Shown here one piece after another: positions 1 through 6,915 of a DNA stretch of 10,257 nt. Source of the stretch: Brevundimonas sp. UBA7635 (GTDB lineage Bacteria; Pseudomonadota; Alphaproteobacteria; Caulobacterales; Caulobacteraceae); the NCBI GenBank assembly GCA_002483865.1, contig DLIT01000113.1, positions 6,941-17,197 of the forward strand, read 5' to 3'. Below the pieces are notes generated by a model that did not search any database, was not told the origin of the DNA, and saw only the letters and a list, made by a program, of their open reading frames with translations. The position numbers and the translations under genes were made by a program. The stretch's first letter is position 1; each line of letters starts with the position of its first letter.

Positions 1-19
1 TCCTGCCCGGCGGCACCAT

Positions 20-55
20 CCCGGCCCTTGCATCTCGATGATTGCAAGGGCCGGG
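20..55. terminator. Hairpin, probable terminator of the gene to the left
   Basis: There is a perfect 13-base inverted repeat, 20-32 against 43-55, with a 10-base loop (33-42). A short T run follows at 64-68. The stem is GC-rich and sits ahead of the leader of the amidohydrolase gene, so it probably ends transcription of a gene lying left of the window. The T run starts about 9 bases after the stem, which is further than in a classical intrinsic terminator, so some uncertainty remains. Confidence 0.5.
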
Positions 56-143
56 GCCATTACTTTTTCCTGCACAATCGGACATCTTGGACCGCCTCGG
101 CGGCATGGACCCCCTTGCGTCTGGCCAAGTCCCCCTTCTTCCC

Positions 144-151
144 GCTAGACC
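144..151 (+). promoter_or_regulatory. Possible Caulobacter-type -10 element
   Basis: GCTAGACC matches the GCTAnAwC form of the -10 region used by the housekeeping sigma factor in Caulobacter at all specified positions but one. It lies 32 bases before the preferred ATG at 184. I see no good TTGAC-type -35 at the right distance, so this is a weak call based on one half of a promoter. Confidence 0.25.
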
Positions 152-183
152 TTGCAGCTCCAGTATTTGGGTTGGGGACCAGC

Positions 184-3100
184 ATGAAACTCGTTCTTCT
201 TTCGACCGTCGCCGCACTGGCGATCGGTGCGCCCGCCATGGCGGAGACCGCGGCACAGCCCGCCGAGACCGAGGCAGCCAAGTGGGATGTGCAAAATCCC
301 CAGGGCCCTGCCCACGATGTCGCCATCAATGTCTCGGAAGGCACCTGGATGTCTCTGGACGTCAGCCCCGATGGCCGCGAAATCGTCTTTGACCTGCTGG
401 GCGACCTCTATGTCATCCCCATTGAAGGCGGCCAGGCCCGCGCCCTTGCCTCGGGCGTGGCCTGGGACATGCAGCCCAAATATTCACCCGATGGCCGCTA
501 TATCGCCTTCACCTCGGACCGCGCCGGGGGCGACAATCTGTGGGTGATGGACCGCGACGGTTCCAACCCGCGCCAGGTCTCAAAGGAATCCTTCCGCCTG
601 CTGAGCCAGCCTGAGTGGACGCCCGATGGCGAGTTCATTGTAGGCCGCAAACACTTCACCTCGGCGCGCTCGCTGGGCGCAGGCGAGATGTGGATGTATC
701 ACCGTTCGGGCGGCGGCGGGGTCCAGCTGACCGAGCGCCGCACCCAACAGAAGGATACGGGAGAGCCCGCCTTCTCGCCCGACGGCCGCTATCTGTATTT
801 CAGCGACGACGCCACGCCGGGCGGCGTCTTTGAATATTCCAAGGACCCCAATACCCAGATCTATGTGATCCGCCGCCTCGACCGCGAGACTGGCGAGGTG
901 AAGCCCTTTGTCACCGGGCCCGGCGGTTCGATCCGCCCCACCCCATCGCCCGATGGCAAGCATCTGGCCTTCATCCGGCGCGATCGCTTCCAGTCGGTGC
1001 TTTATCTGATGGACCTCGAATCGGGCCGTGAGACGCCGATCTATGACGCCCTCGACCGCGACATGCAGGAGACCTGGGCCGTCCACGGTGTCTATCCGAC
1101 CATGGCCTGGACGCCCGACAACGGCTCGATCGTCTTCTGGGCCGGCGGCAAGATCCGCCGCATCGACGTGGCCTCAAATGCCGTCAGCGACATCCCCTTC
1201 CAGGTCAGCGACACCCGTCGCATCCAGGAAGCCGTGCGTTTCCCGGTCGAGGTTGCCCCCGAACAGTTCGACGTGAAGATGATTCGCTGGGCGCAAACCT
1301 CGCCCGACGGATCGAAGGTCGTGTTCGAGGCTCTGGGCAACCTGTGGATCCGCGACCTGCGCCAGGGTGCGGCCGGGGCACCGCGCCGCCTGAGCCGCCA
1401 GAGCGACCACTTCGAGCTCTATCCCGCCTGGTCGCGTGACGGCCGCAGCATCGTCTACAGCACCTGGAACGATGAGGACCTGGGCACCATCCGGGTGATT
1501 CCGGCCTCGGGCGGTGAAGGCCGCGTAGTGAGCCAGAACCCCGGCCACTACCTGGAGCCCCAGTTCTCGCCTGATGGCCAGACCATCGTCTATCGCACCT
1601 CCAGCGACGGCTATTTACGCACCGCCCTGTGGAGCCGCGATCCGGGCATCTATGCCATGCCCGTCCGGGGCGGTGAGCCGGTCCTGATCACCGACCGGGG
1701 CTCGGCTCCCCAATTCGGAACTCGCAACGACCGGGTCTTCTTCAGCGACCGCGAAGACGGCAAATCCGTGCTGAAATCGGTCAACCTGTCCGGTGAGGAC
1801 GCCCGCACCCACCTGACGAGCGAATGGGCCGCCGAGTTCGCCGTCTCGCCGGACGAGAAATGGGTCGCCTGGACCGAGCGGTTCAATGCCTATGTCAGCC
1901 CCTTTGTCGCCACCGGTCGCCCGATCACGGTCGGGGCAGAGACCAAGGCCCTGCCCCAGACCCGGGTCACCCGCGATGCGGGCGAGTGGCTGCACTGGTC
2001 CGGTGATTCCAGCCGCCTGCAGTGGTCGATGGGCCCCGAGCTGTTCAGCCGCGCGCTGAACGAAAGCTTCAGCTTCGTCGAAGGGGCCGCCGCCGAGCTG
2101 CCCAAGCCCGCCGAAAGCGGCATCAAGCTGGGCTTCACCTGGGACTATGCCGCGCCTGAGGACACCAAGGTCCTGACCGGGGCCCGCCTGATTACCATGA
2201 AGGGCGATGAGGTGATCGAGGATGGCGTCGTGGTCGTTCGCGGCAACCGAATCGAGGCCATTGGTCCGCGCAGCGCCGTCCAGGTCCCCGCCGGGGCGAC
2301 GGTCGTGGACATGACGGGCAAGACCATCATTCCCGGCCTGATCGACGCCCACTGGCACGGCTCGATGGGCTCGGACGAGATCATCCCGCAGCAGAGCTGG
2401 ATCAACTACGCCGCCCTCGCCTTTGGCGTGACCACGCTTCACGACCCATCCAATGATTCGAGCGAGATCTTTGCCCACTCGGAACTGGCCAAGGCCGGCC
2501 GGGTCGTGGCCCCGCGCATCTTCTCGACCGGGACCATACTCTATGGGGCGCACACGGCCTTTACCGCCCAGGTCGACAGCCTGGACGATGCCCGCTCCAA
2601 CCTGCGCCGCATGAAGGCCATCGGGGCCTGGAGCGTAAAGTCCTACAACCAGCCGCGCCGCGACCAGCGCCAGCAGATCCTGGCCGCCGCGCGCGAGCTG
2701 GAGATGATGGTCGTGCCTGAGGGTGGCTCGCTGTATCAGCACAACATGAGCATGCTGGTGGATGGCCATACGACCATCGAGCACTCGGTCCCGGTCGACA
2801 CCATGTATGAGGACGCCCTGCAGCTGTGGCCCCAGACCAAGGTGGCCTATACCCCGACCCTGGTCGTGGCCTTTGGCGGCACCTTTGGCGAGAACCACTG
2901 GTACGAGAAATACCAGGTCTGGAACGACCCGATCCTGACCCAGTATGTGCCGCGTCGCATCCTGGATTCGCGCGCCCGTCGCCCGCAGATCGTCCCCGAG
3001 AACGAACTGAACCATATCGCCGTCGCCCGGGAGGCCAAGAAACTGAACGACCGCGGCGTCTCGGTCCAGATCGGGGCCCACGGCCAGCGCGAAGGTCTGG

Positions 3101-3450
3101 GGGCTCACTGGGAGATGTGGATGTACGAACAGGGCGGCATGAGTCCTCATCAGGCCTTGAAGACCGGCACCATCAACGGGGCCGTGGCCCTGGGGATGGA
3201 CAAGGACGTCGGCTCGCTGGAGGTCGGCAAGCTGGCGGACATGGTCGTGCTGGATGCCAACCCGCTGGAGAATCTGCGCGACACGGTCAAGATCGGCTAC
3301 ACCATGATCAACGGCCGTCTCTACGATAATCGGATGAACGAGGTGGGCGGGCCTGAACGCAAGCCCTTCTGGCATCAGAGCGCCGATGGTCAGGCCTGGA
3401 GCGCTGGCACCAGCGCCGCCCAGACCGAAAGCCACGGTCACACCCACTAG
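184..3450 (+). CDS. Exported TolB-propeller/amidohydrolase fusion protein
   Basis: This is a 1,088-residue protein. The ATG at 184 is preferred because it has a GGGGA site five bases upstream and opens a clean signal peptide (MKLVLLSTVAALAIGAPAMA, cut before ETAAQ). The earlier in-frame start at 28 lies inside a hairpin and would bury that signal. Roughly residues 45-640 form a TolB/PD40-type beta-propeller with repeated SPDG blades (YSPDGRYIAF, FSPDGRYLYF, PSPDGKHLAF, TSPDGSKVVF, WSRDGRSIVY, FSPDGQTIVY). From about residue 665 comes an amidohydrolase domain: the N-terminal strand region (GARLITMKGDEVIEDG), then PGLIDAHWHG with the metal ligand pair His723/His725, Lys819, IEH with His867, and GAHGQ with His966 near the last strand. 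It ends with the usual ADMVVLDANPL segment and a His-rich tail. It probably acts in the periplasm as a metal-dependent hydrolase. The substrate is unknown. It stands alone and ends in a strong terminator. Confidence 0.9.
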   Translation: MKLVLLSTVAALAIGAPAMAETAAQPAETEAAKWDVQNPQGPAHDVAINVSEGTWMSLDVSPDGREIVFDLLGDLYVIPIEGGQARALASGVAWDMQPKYSPDGRYIAFTSDRAGGDNLWVMDRDGSNPRQVSKESFRLLSQPEWTPDGEFIVGRKHFTSARSLGAGEMWMYHRSGGGGVQLTERRTQQKDTGEPAFSPDGRYLYFSDDATPGGVFEYSKDPNTQIYVIRRLDRETGEVKPFVTGPGGSIRPTPSPDGKHLAFIRRDRFQSVLYLMDLESGRETPIYDALDRDMQETWAVHGVYPTMAWTPDNGSIVFWAGGKIRRIDVASNAVSDIPFQVSDTRRIQEAVRFPVEVAPEQFDVKMIRWAQTSPDGSKVVFEALGNLWIRDLRQGAAGAPRRLSRQSDHFELYPAWSRDGRSIVYSTWNDEDLGTIRVIPASGGEGRVVSQNPGHYLEPQFSPDGQTIVYRTSSDGYLRTALWSRDPGIYAMPVRGGEPVLITDRGSAPQFGTRNDRVFFSDREDGKSVLKSVNLSGEDARTHLTSEWAAEFAVSPDEKWVAWTERFNAYVSPFVATGRPITVGAETKALPQTRVTRDAGEWLHWSGDSSRLQWSMGPELFSRALNESFSFVEGAAAELPKPAESGIKLGFTWDYAAPEDTKVLTGARLITMKGDEVIEDGVVVVRGNRIEAIGPRSAVQVPAGATVVDMTGKTIIPGLIDAHWHGSMGSDEIIPQQSWINYAALAFGVTTLHDPSNDSSEIFAHSELAKAGRVVAPRIFSTGTILYGAHTAFTAQVDSLDDARSNLRRMKAIGAWSVKSYNQPRRDQRQQILAAARELEMMVVPEGGSLYQHNMSMLVDGHTTIEHSVPVDTMYEDALQLWPQTKVAYTPTLVVAFGGTFGENHWYEKYQVWNDPILTQYVPRRILDSRARRPQIVPENELNHIAVAREAKKLNDRGVSVQIGAHGQREGLGAHWEMWMYEQGGMSPHQALKTGTINGAVALGMDKDVGSLEVGKLADMVVLDANPLENLRDTVKIGYTMINGRLYDNRMNEVGGPERKPFWHQSADGQAWSAGTSAAQTESHGHTH

Positions 3451-3466
3451 GCGTCGACAACCAAGA

Positions 3467-3494
3467 AGGGGCCCGACCATCTGGTCGGGCCCCT
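3467..3494. terminator. Bidirectional intrinsic terminator
   Basis: A perfect inverted repeat (3467-3479 against 3482-3494) with a core of ggggcccgacc/ggtcgggcccc and an effective ATCT tetraloop lies 17 bases after the amidohydrolase stop. It is also 39 bases past the stop of the convergent minus-strand gene. It can end transcription from both sides, though the T runs on either side are short. Confidence 0.8.
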
Positions 3495-3532
3495 ATTCAA
3501 TTCACAGCCTCGAAGGCTTTGGCTGACCTCGC

Positions 3533-4120
3533 CTATTGCCCCAGACGAATACCCACCGAAGCCTCAGTGGTCCGGGTACCCGGCAGATACTGGCGATAGA
3601 GCGGTACCGAACGTCCGCGCCAATACTGACCCTCAAAGCCAGGGGCCTCGACCACGCCAAACGAATGCCATGGGCCATAGGGGTCATAGGTATGCCCATA
3701 GGCAAAGGGGCTGTTCTTGGTCTGGCTGACGCTCAGGTTCAGCGTACCCGTTTCGCCCAGGGGAAGCTCCACAGCGGCGGCGTAGTCGCGGTAGCCGCCT
3801 GTGCCTACGCCTACGCTGACCTCGCCGCGAGGACGACGCGCGCCGACCTCGGCCCAGGGCTCAAGGCCACCATCGAGCACAGCCGCATCCCGTTCCGATC
3901 GCGACTGGCTGATCCAGTGGGAAATCTGCTCGGCAGTAGTGAGGCCATGCGGAGTGGCGGTCTGGACCGTCGTGCTGGGCGACTGGCCCTGTAATGAGGC
4001 TTCCAACCTGCTCTGGCTGGCCGCAGGCACCTGCTGCGCTCCCTTGGGCGCAGTGCTGATCACGCCATCAGGATCGACGGCGGACAGCATCAGAAGGGCG
4101 GCAGACAAGCTGATCAACAC
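3533..4120 (-). CDS. Small secreted protein of unknown function
   Basis: This 195-residue protein matches no family I recognise. The GTG at 4120 is the first possible start after the in-frame stop at 4148-4150. An AGAGG lies nine bases upstream. Residues 1-14 (MLISLSAALLMLSA) form a hydrophobic export-signal core without the usual basic start. The middle (about 25-75) is rich in Ser, Gln and Ala and looks disordered. The C-terminal part (about 87-195) alternates polar and hydrophobic residues with many Gly and aromatic residues (EVSVGVGTGGYRDYAAAVEL, GTLNLSVSQT, TEASVGIRLGQ), which suggests beta-strands and an envelope location. It does not end in the terminal aromatic residue typical of outer-membrane barrels. 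It lies 49 bases after msrB with no hairpin between, so the two may share a transcript. Being a gene is likely from codon use and the signal core; the function is open. Confidence 0.7.
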   Translation of the reverse strand: MLISLSAALLMLSAVDPDGVISTAPKGAQQVPAASQSRLEASLQGQSPSTTVQTATPHGLTTAEQISHWISQSRSERDAAVLDGGLEPWAEVGARRPRGEVSVGVGTGGYRDYAAAVELPLGETGTLNLSVSQTKNSPFAYGHTYDPYGPWHSFGVVEAPGFEGQYWRGRSVPLYRQYLPGTRTTEASVGIRLGQ

Positions 4121-4169
4121 GAACCTGAACCTCTGTTTAAAGCTACACTAGCGCCAATTGAGGCCAAGG

Positions 4170-4658
4170 TCAGGCCCTGCCGTCGCCGCGCCTCAAAGGA
4201 TCGGGCAAGACCTCTCCTTCGGCGACGAAGCTCAGGGCCACCGAGTTGATGCAGTAGCGCAGGCCCGACGGGGGCGGGCCATCGGGGAAGACGTGGCCCT
4301 GATGGGAATCGCAACGGGCGCAGCGGGTTTCGATGCGCACCATGCCATAGCTGGTATCGCGCACCGCCTTCACGTGGGCCTCATCGACCGGCACACTGAA
4401 GCTGGGCCAGCCCGTACCGCTTTCAAACTTGGTCGAGGAGCGGAATAGCGGCAAGCCGCATTCGCGGCAGCAGAAGACCCCCGCCCGCTTCTCGCCCAAC
4501 AGGGTGCCGCAGAAGGGGGCCTCGGTCCCGTGGGCCAGCAGGATACGCCTCTCCTCGTCCGACAGGTCCGCTTCGAGTGCCGCGCGCTCAGCCTCATCAG
4601 GCGGCGTCAGATCAAAGCCGGATGCGGACGTAATGGTATCAGGGTTGAACTGGGTCAT
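4170..4658 (-). CDS. msrB: Peptide-methionine (R)-S-oxide reductase MsrB
   Basis: MsrB reduces methionine-R-sulfoxide in oxidised proteins back to methionine, using thioredoxin as the usual electron source. The 162-residue product shows the whole family pattern: GTEAPFCG, then CRECG with zinc ligands Cys64 and Cys67, SSTKFESGTGWPSF, RIETRCARCDSHQGHVFPDG with zinc ligands Cys113 and Cys116, and RYCINSVAL with catalytic Cys136. Cys50 (in PFCG) sits where E. coli MsrB has Thr and is a candidate resolving cysteine, as in MsrBs that place it near the N-terminus; that is inference. No signal peptide is visible, so it should be cytoplasmic. The start at 4658 (MTQFNPDTI) is preferred over the ATG at 4709, because the longer form would be read through the hairpin at 4676-4704 and adds a sequence unlike the family. 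No strong ribosome site is visible, only GGGG four bases upstream. Confidence 0.95.
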   Translation of the reverse strand: MTQFNPDTITSASGFDLTPPDEAERAALEADLSDEERRILLAHGTEAPFCGTLLGEKRAGVFCCRECGLPLFRSSTKFESGTGWPSFSVPVDEAHVKAVRDTSYGMVRIETRCARCDSHQGHVFPDGPPPSGLRYCINSVALSFVAEGEVLPDPLRRGDGRA

Positions 4659-4675
4659 GACCCCAAAATAGGAAA

Positions 4676-4704
4676 GGGCCGGACAGGTTTCCACTGTCCG
4701 GCCC
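4676..4704 (-). terminator. Hairpin terminator after the S41-like gene
   Basis: A perfect 11-base stem (4676-4686 against 4694-4704) has a seven-base loop. Read on the minus strand it is followed by a T-rich stretch (tttcctatttt). It lies 43 bases past the stop of the S41-like gene and 18 bases before the msrB start, so it should end the first transcript or attenuate read-through into msrB. Confidence 0.7.
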
Positions 4705-4746
4705 ATCAAGCATTCGGGCGGCGATCAAATCACCTTTTGGCAGGCC

Positions 4747-6225
4747 CTAGAACAGGCCCGCAATAAAGGTGCGCACGGCAGCCTCGTCGGTCGGGTTGCC
4801 GGTGAAGGCCAGGCCCTGGTCCGGTGTGAAGCCCTGGTTATGGCCGCGCTGACGCGTGGTCCAGGCCTTGTGACCATAGCTGAAGTCCGAATAGTTGGAC
4901 GGCAGGCGCTTGGTCGTCGGCTCGATGAAGATGCTGTCGACGCCCGTGGCCGAGCCGGCCAGGCGCACGTTCGGCAGGCGCGTCAGAAGGTCCAGCACGT
5001 CCAGGCAGCCATCGGTGCAGCCAGCATCGACCAGGACCACGACCGGACCCTGGACCGGGTTGGGCGTGCCGTCATCGGCGACGGCAGGGCGGCCCGGCAT
5101 GACAAACGTCTGCTGGCCAGCGGCCAGGGCAGAATCAAAGGCAGCCACGATGGCCTGGGTCTGTTCGATGATGGCACCCGACTCCTGGACGAAGCGCGGG
5201 TCAGCCTGCATGCGGGTCAGGGTGTCCACGAACCACTGGCGGTTATCCGGGGTGGCGCGATAGGTGACCTGGCCGGCCTCGGGCTGGCGACTGACGGTGA
5301 ACTCGGGCGTCCAGATGCGGTTGGCCAGGCCATAGCCGCGGGCGGTCGAGTTCAGGCTGCTACCATCGGCACCGCGCAGATCGATGACCAGGCCCTGCGG
5401 ACCGCGCAGGCTTGCCACCTGGGCCTCGACCTGGGCGAAGAAGGCATCCCAGCCCGCGTCGTCCTTCAGCGAGTTGACGCGAACCCACGGACGGCCGTCG
5501 ATGGTCTCGATCGCCAGCGGGGTTGCGCCCGGCGTGAAGACCGAGGCGCGGTACGCCGCCTCCAGTTGAGCCGGCGTGGGATCTTGCGGCTTCAGGCTAT
5601 ATTCTCGCTCGCGGCGGCCCACCTTGAACTCGCACAGGCTGGGCATGCCCGAAGCCATCGAGTTGTTGCGGTTCCACAGCAGATAAGGCGCGGTCCGGAT
5701 GCGATCCGACTCGGTAGTCAGGTCGCCCTCGAACAGGTCAAGCTTGCTCTTGGCAAACTCGTCGATCGGCTGAAGATTGCAGCTGGTCACCACGGCACCC
5801 AGCGGCGGAGTGTTGCGCACGCCCGGCTGGACATAGCTGACCACATACTCGCCGTTGCGCCAGGCGGTGGCAAAGCCGGGCCAGTTGGTGGCGAAAAACC
5901 TGCTTTGGTCTTCAAAGGTCGGCTTGGTCGAAATGTTCGAATCGCGGAAGCCGTTGGCATAATACCGCAACAGGTAAGCATGGCCCGTAGCACTGGACAC
6001 CTGACGAGCCTTGTCCATGGCATCTTGCAGACCGGCGTCGATCCAGCTGCGATAGGATTCGCTGGCGGGGCCCGGCACGACGGCAGCGGGGTGGTTTGCC
6101 TGCAGGCTGTCATGCATGGCTTGCAAATCCTGGCGCACGAGGGTGCCAAAATCCTGGGCTGAGGCGGCACCGGCGGCACCGGTCAAAGCCATCAAAGCCG
6201 CCGAAGCGACAAGTATGCGTTGCAT
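4747..6225 (-). CDS. Secreted S41-family peptidase-like protein, possibly inactive
   Basis: This 492-residue protein starts with a signal peptide (MQRILVASAALMALTGAAGAASA, cut before QDFG). A TTGGAG ribosome site lies seven bases before the ATG. Residues about 25-120 form an alpha-helical N-terminal region. Residues about 125-210 resemble the PDZ-like region of tail-specific proteases (PPLGAVVTSCNLQPIDEF). From about 240 the S41 core follows: PWVRVNSL, GLVIDLRGADG at 279-288, PVVVLVDAGCTDGCLDVLDL at 394-413, a RLAGSATGVDSIFIE stretch, and LPSNYSDFSYGHKAW near the end. In S41 relatives the segment after VVVLvD carries the nucleophilic Ser; here the matching place reads CTDGCLD, with Asp405 where Ser is expected. 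Either the nucleophile is lost or my alignment is off. Four cysteines (149, 198, 403, 407) could form periplasmic disulfides. It has no partner gene and ends in a hairpin before msrB. The family call is fairly firm; activity and substrate are unknown. Confidence 0.85.
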   Translation of the reverse strand: MQRILVASAALMALTGAAGAASAQDFGTLVRQDLQAMHDSLQANHPAAVVPGPASESYRSWIDAGLQDAMDKARQVSSATGHAYLLRYYANGFRDSNISTKPTFEDQSRFFATNWPGFATAWRNGEYVVSYVQPGVRNTPPLGAVVTSCNLQPIDEFAKSKLDLFEGDLTTESDRIRTAPYLLWNRNNSMASGMPSLCEFKVGRREREYSLKPQDPTPAQLEAAYRASVFTPGATPLAIETIDGRPWVRVNSLKDDAGWDAFFAQVEAQVASLRGPQGLVIDLRGADGSSLNSTARGYGLANRIWTPEFTVSRQPEAGQVTYRATPDNRQWFVDTLTRMQADPRFVQESGAIIEQTQAIVAAFDSALAAGQQTFVMPGRPAVADDGTPNPVQGPVVVLVDAGCTDGCLDVLDLLTRLPNVRLAGSATGVDSIFIEPTTKRLPSNYSDFSYGHKAWTTRQRGHNQGFTPDQGLAFTGNPTDEAAVRTFIAGLF

Positions 6226-6321
6226 CGTGGAACTCCAAGGAGGCCGTCAAACACGGTTTCGCCGTGTTGTAAGCCCAGATAAGGCCGCGGTTCCACCCCC
6301 GGCGGCCCTGTTCGGTACGGC

Positions 6322-6336
6322 TTAATCGAAACTCAA
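6322..6336. promoter_or_regulatory. CtrA-box-like site
   Basis: TTAATCGAAACTCAA fits TTAA-N7-TTAA, the binding pattern of the cell-cycle regulator CtrA in Caulobacterales, at seven of eight fixed positions. It lies about 97 bases upstream of the S41-like gene and 166 upstream of the DUF805 gene. Such a short motif can arise by chance, so this is only a candidate. Confidence 0.25.
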
Positions 6337-6359
6337 GCGATCGGACGCCTGCCGATCGC
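6337..6359. repeat. Eight-base perfect inverted repeat
   Basis: GCGATCGG at 6337-6344 is repeated in inverse at 6352-6359 with a seven-base spacer. It touches the CtrA-box-like site. There is no T run beside it and no gene ends nearby, so an operator or a leader hairpin is more likely than a terminator. Confidence 0.4.
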
Positions 6360-6501
6360 GCCGCTAAGCTGCCGAAAAATAATGAAGACTTGGCCGACAG
6401 CTGCCCGTATCAGCGCGTCAAAAAGTCCTGACAAGACAGTTTCACGCAACTTGGCTATGGCTGGATCATCATCAGTTGATCGGGGGTGATCGGGGTATGG
6501 C

Positions 6502-6915
6502 GTGCCGCCACTGGGTGATGTGATGCTCACGGCTTCGGGCCGCATTGGCAGAGCCGCCTTTACGGCAGGCCTGCTGGCGCTCGTCGCCCTGTGGAGCCTC
6601 GGCAGGCTATGGTTGCCAGCTCATGAGCCCGGTTGGACCATGCGGCTTTTGACCCTGGCCCTGCTCTACCCGGCGACCTGCCTCGTGAACCAGCGCCTGC
6701 ATGACGTGGGGCGCAGCGGGTGGTGGGCAGCGCTGATGCTGCTGACCCTGGTCGTAGCCAGCCCCCTGTCGGGCACTTTGGCGAGCGAGGCTGGGCTAAC
6801 CCTGACGGGCGCTTTCCTGACCTTGCTGGGTTTGATACCGGGTCACCAGGATCACAATCGCTATGGCCCTGCCCCCGGATCTGTCAGGGCTGGATCGGGG
6901 CCTCGCCCTCTTTAA
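6502..6915 (+). CDS. DUF805 family inner-membrane protein
   Basis: This 137-residue protein is highly hydrophobic with about four membrane segments (roughly 17-37, 47-63, 73-91, 97-113). It carries the DUF805 hallmarks: an N-terminal GRIGRAAF (13-20), [13 protein letters not shown] (63-75) between the second and third segments, and NRYGPAP just before the end. DUF805 proteins are small membrane proteins of unknown biochemical role. The start is uncertain: GTG at 6502 has GGGG six bases upstream, while ATG at 6523, seven codons later, leaves a more typical short lead into GRIGR and is equally possible. The last 32 bases overlap the end of lipB on the other strand, and the 15 or so residues after NRYGPAP come from this overlap and look unconstrained. 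Confidence 0.85.
   Translation: MPPLGDVMLTASGRIGRAAFTAGLLALVALWSLGRLWLPAHEPGWTMRLLTLALLYPATCLVNQRLHDVGRSGWWAALMLLTLVVASPLSGTLASEAGLTLTGAFLTLLGLIPGHQDHNRYGPAPGSVRAGSGPRPL

Larger units (their letters stand above)
6226..6501. other. Divergent intergenic region with small repeats
   Basis: This is the shared upstream region of the S41-like gene (minus) and the DUF805 gene (plus). It holds a seven-base hairpin in the S41 leader (6250-6256 against 6262-6268). It also has a CtrA-box-like TTAA-N7-TCAA at 6322-6336, a perfect eight-base inverted repeat directly beside it (6337-6344 against 6352-6359), and two copies of TGATCGGGG ten bases apart at 6477-6495. No promoter could be placed with confidence, and the short antisense reading frame at 6333-6545 does not look like a gene. 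Confidence 0.5.

Noticed and set aside
28..183. N-terminal extension of the amidohydrolase from the TTG at 28
   Set aside because: It begins inside a strong hairpin, has no ribosome site, and would place a clear signal peptide 52 residues inside the protein.
1615..3480. Long open frame on the minus strand (621 codons)
   Set aside because: It lies fully opposite the amidohydrolase gene, its product has no recognisable domain, and long antisense frames are common in GC-rich DNA.
4659..4709. Longer MsrB starting at the ATG at 4709
   Set aside because: The added codons cover the hairpin at 4676-4704 and encode residues unlike MsrB N-termini.
4840..6162. Long open frame on the plus strand (440 codons)
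   Set aside because: It is opposite the S41-like gene; its sequence is low in recognisable motifs and rich in Arg, Gly and Ala as expected of an antisense shadow.
6333..6545. Short minus-strand frame in the S41/DUF805 intergenic region
   Set aside because: It overlaps the start of the DUF805 gene, has no ribosome site, and its sequence fits no family or clear secondary structure pattern.
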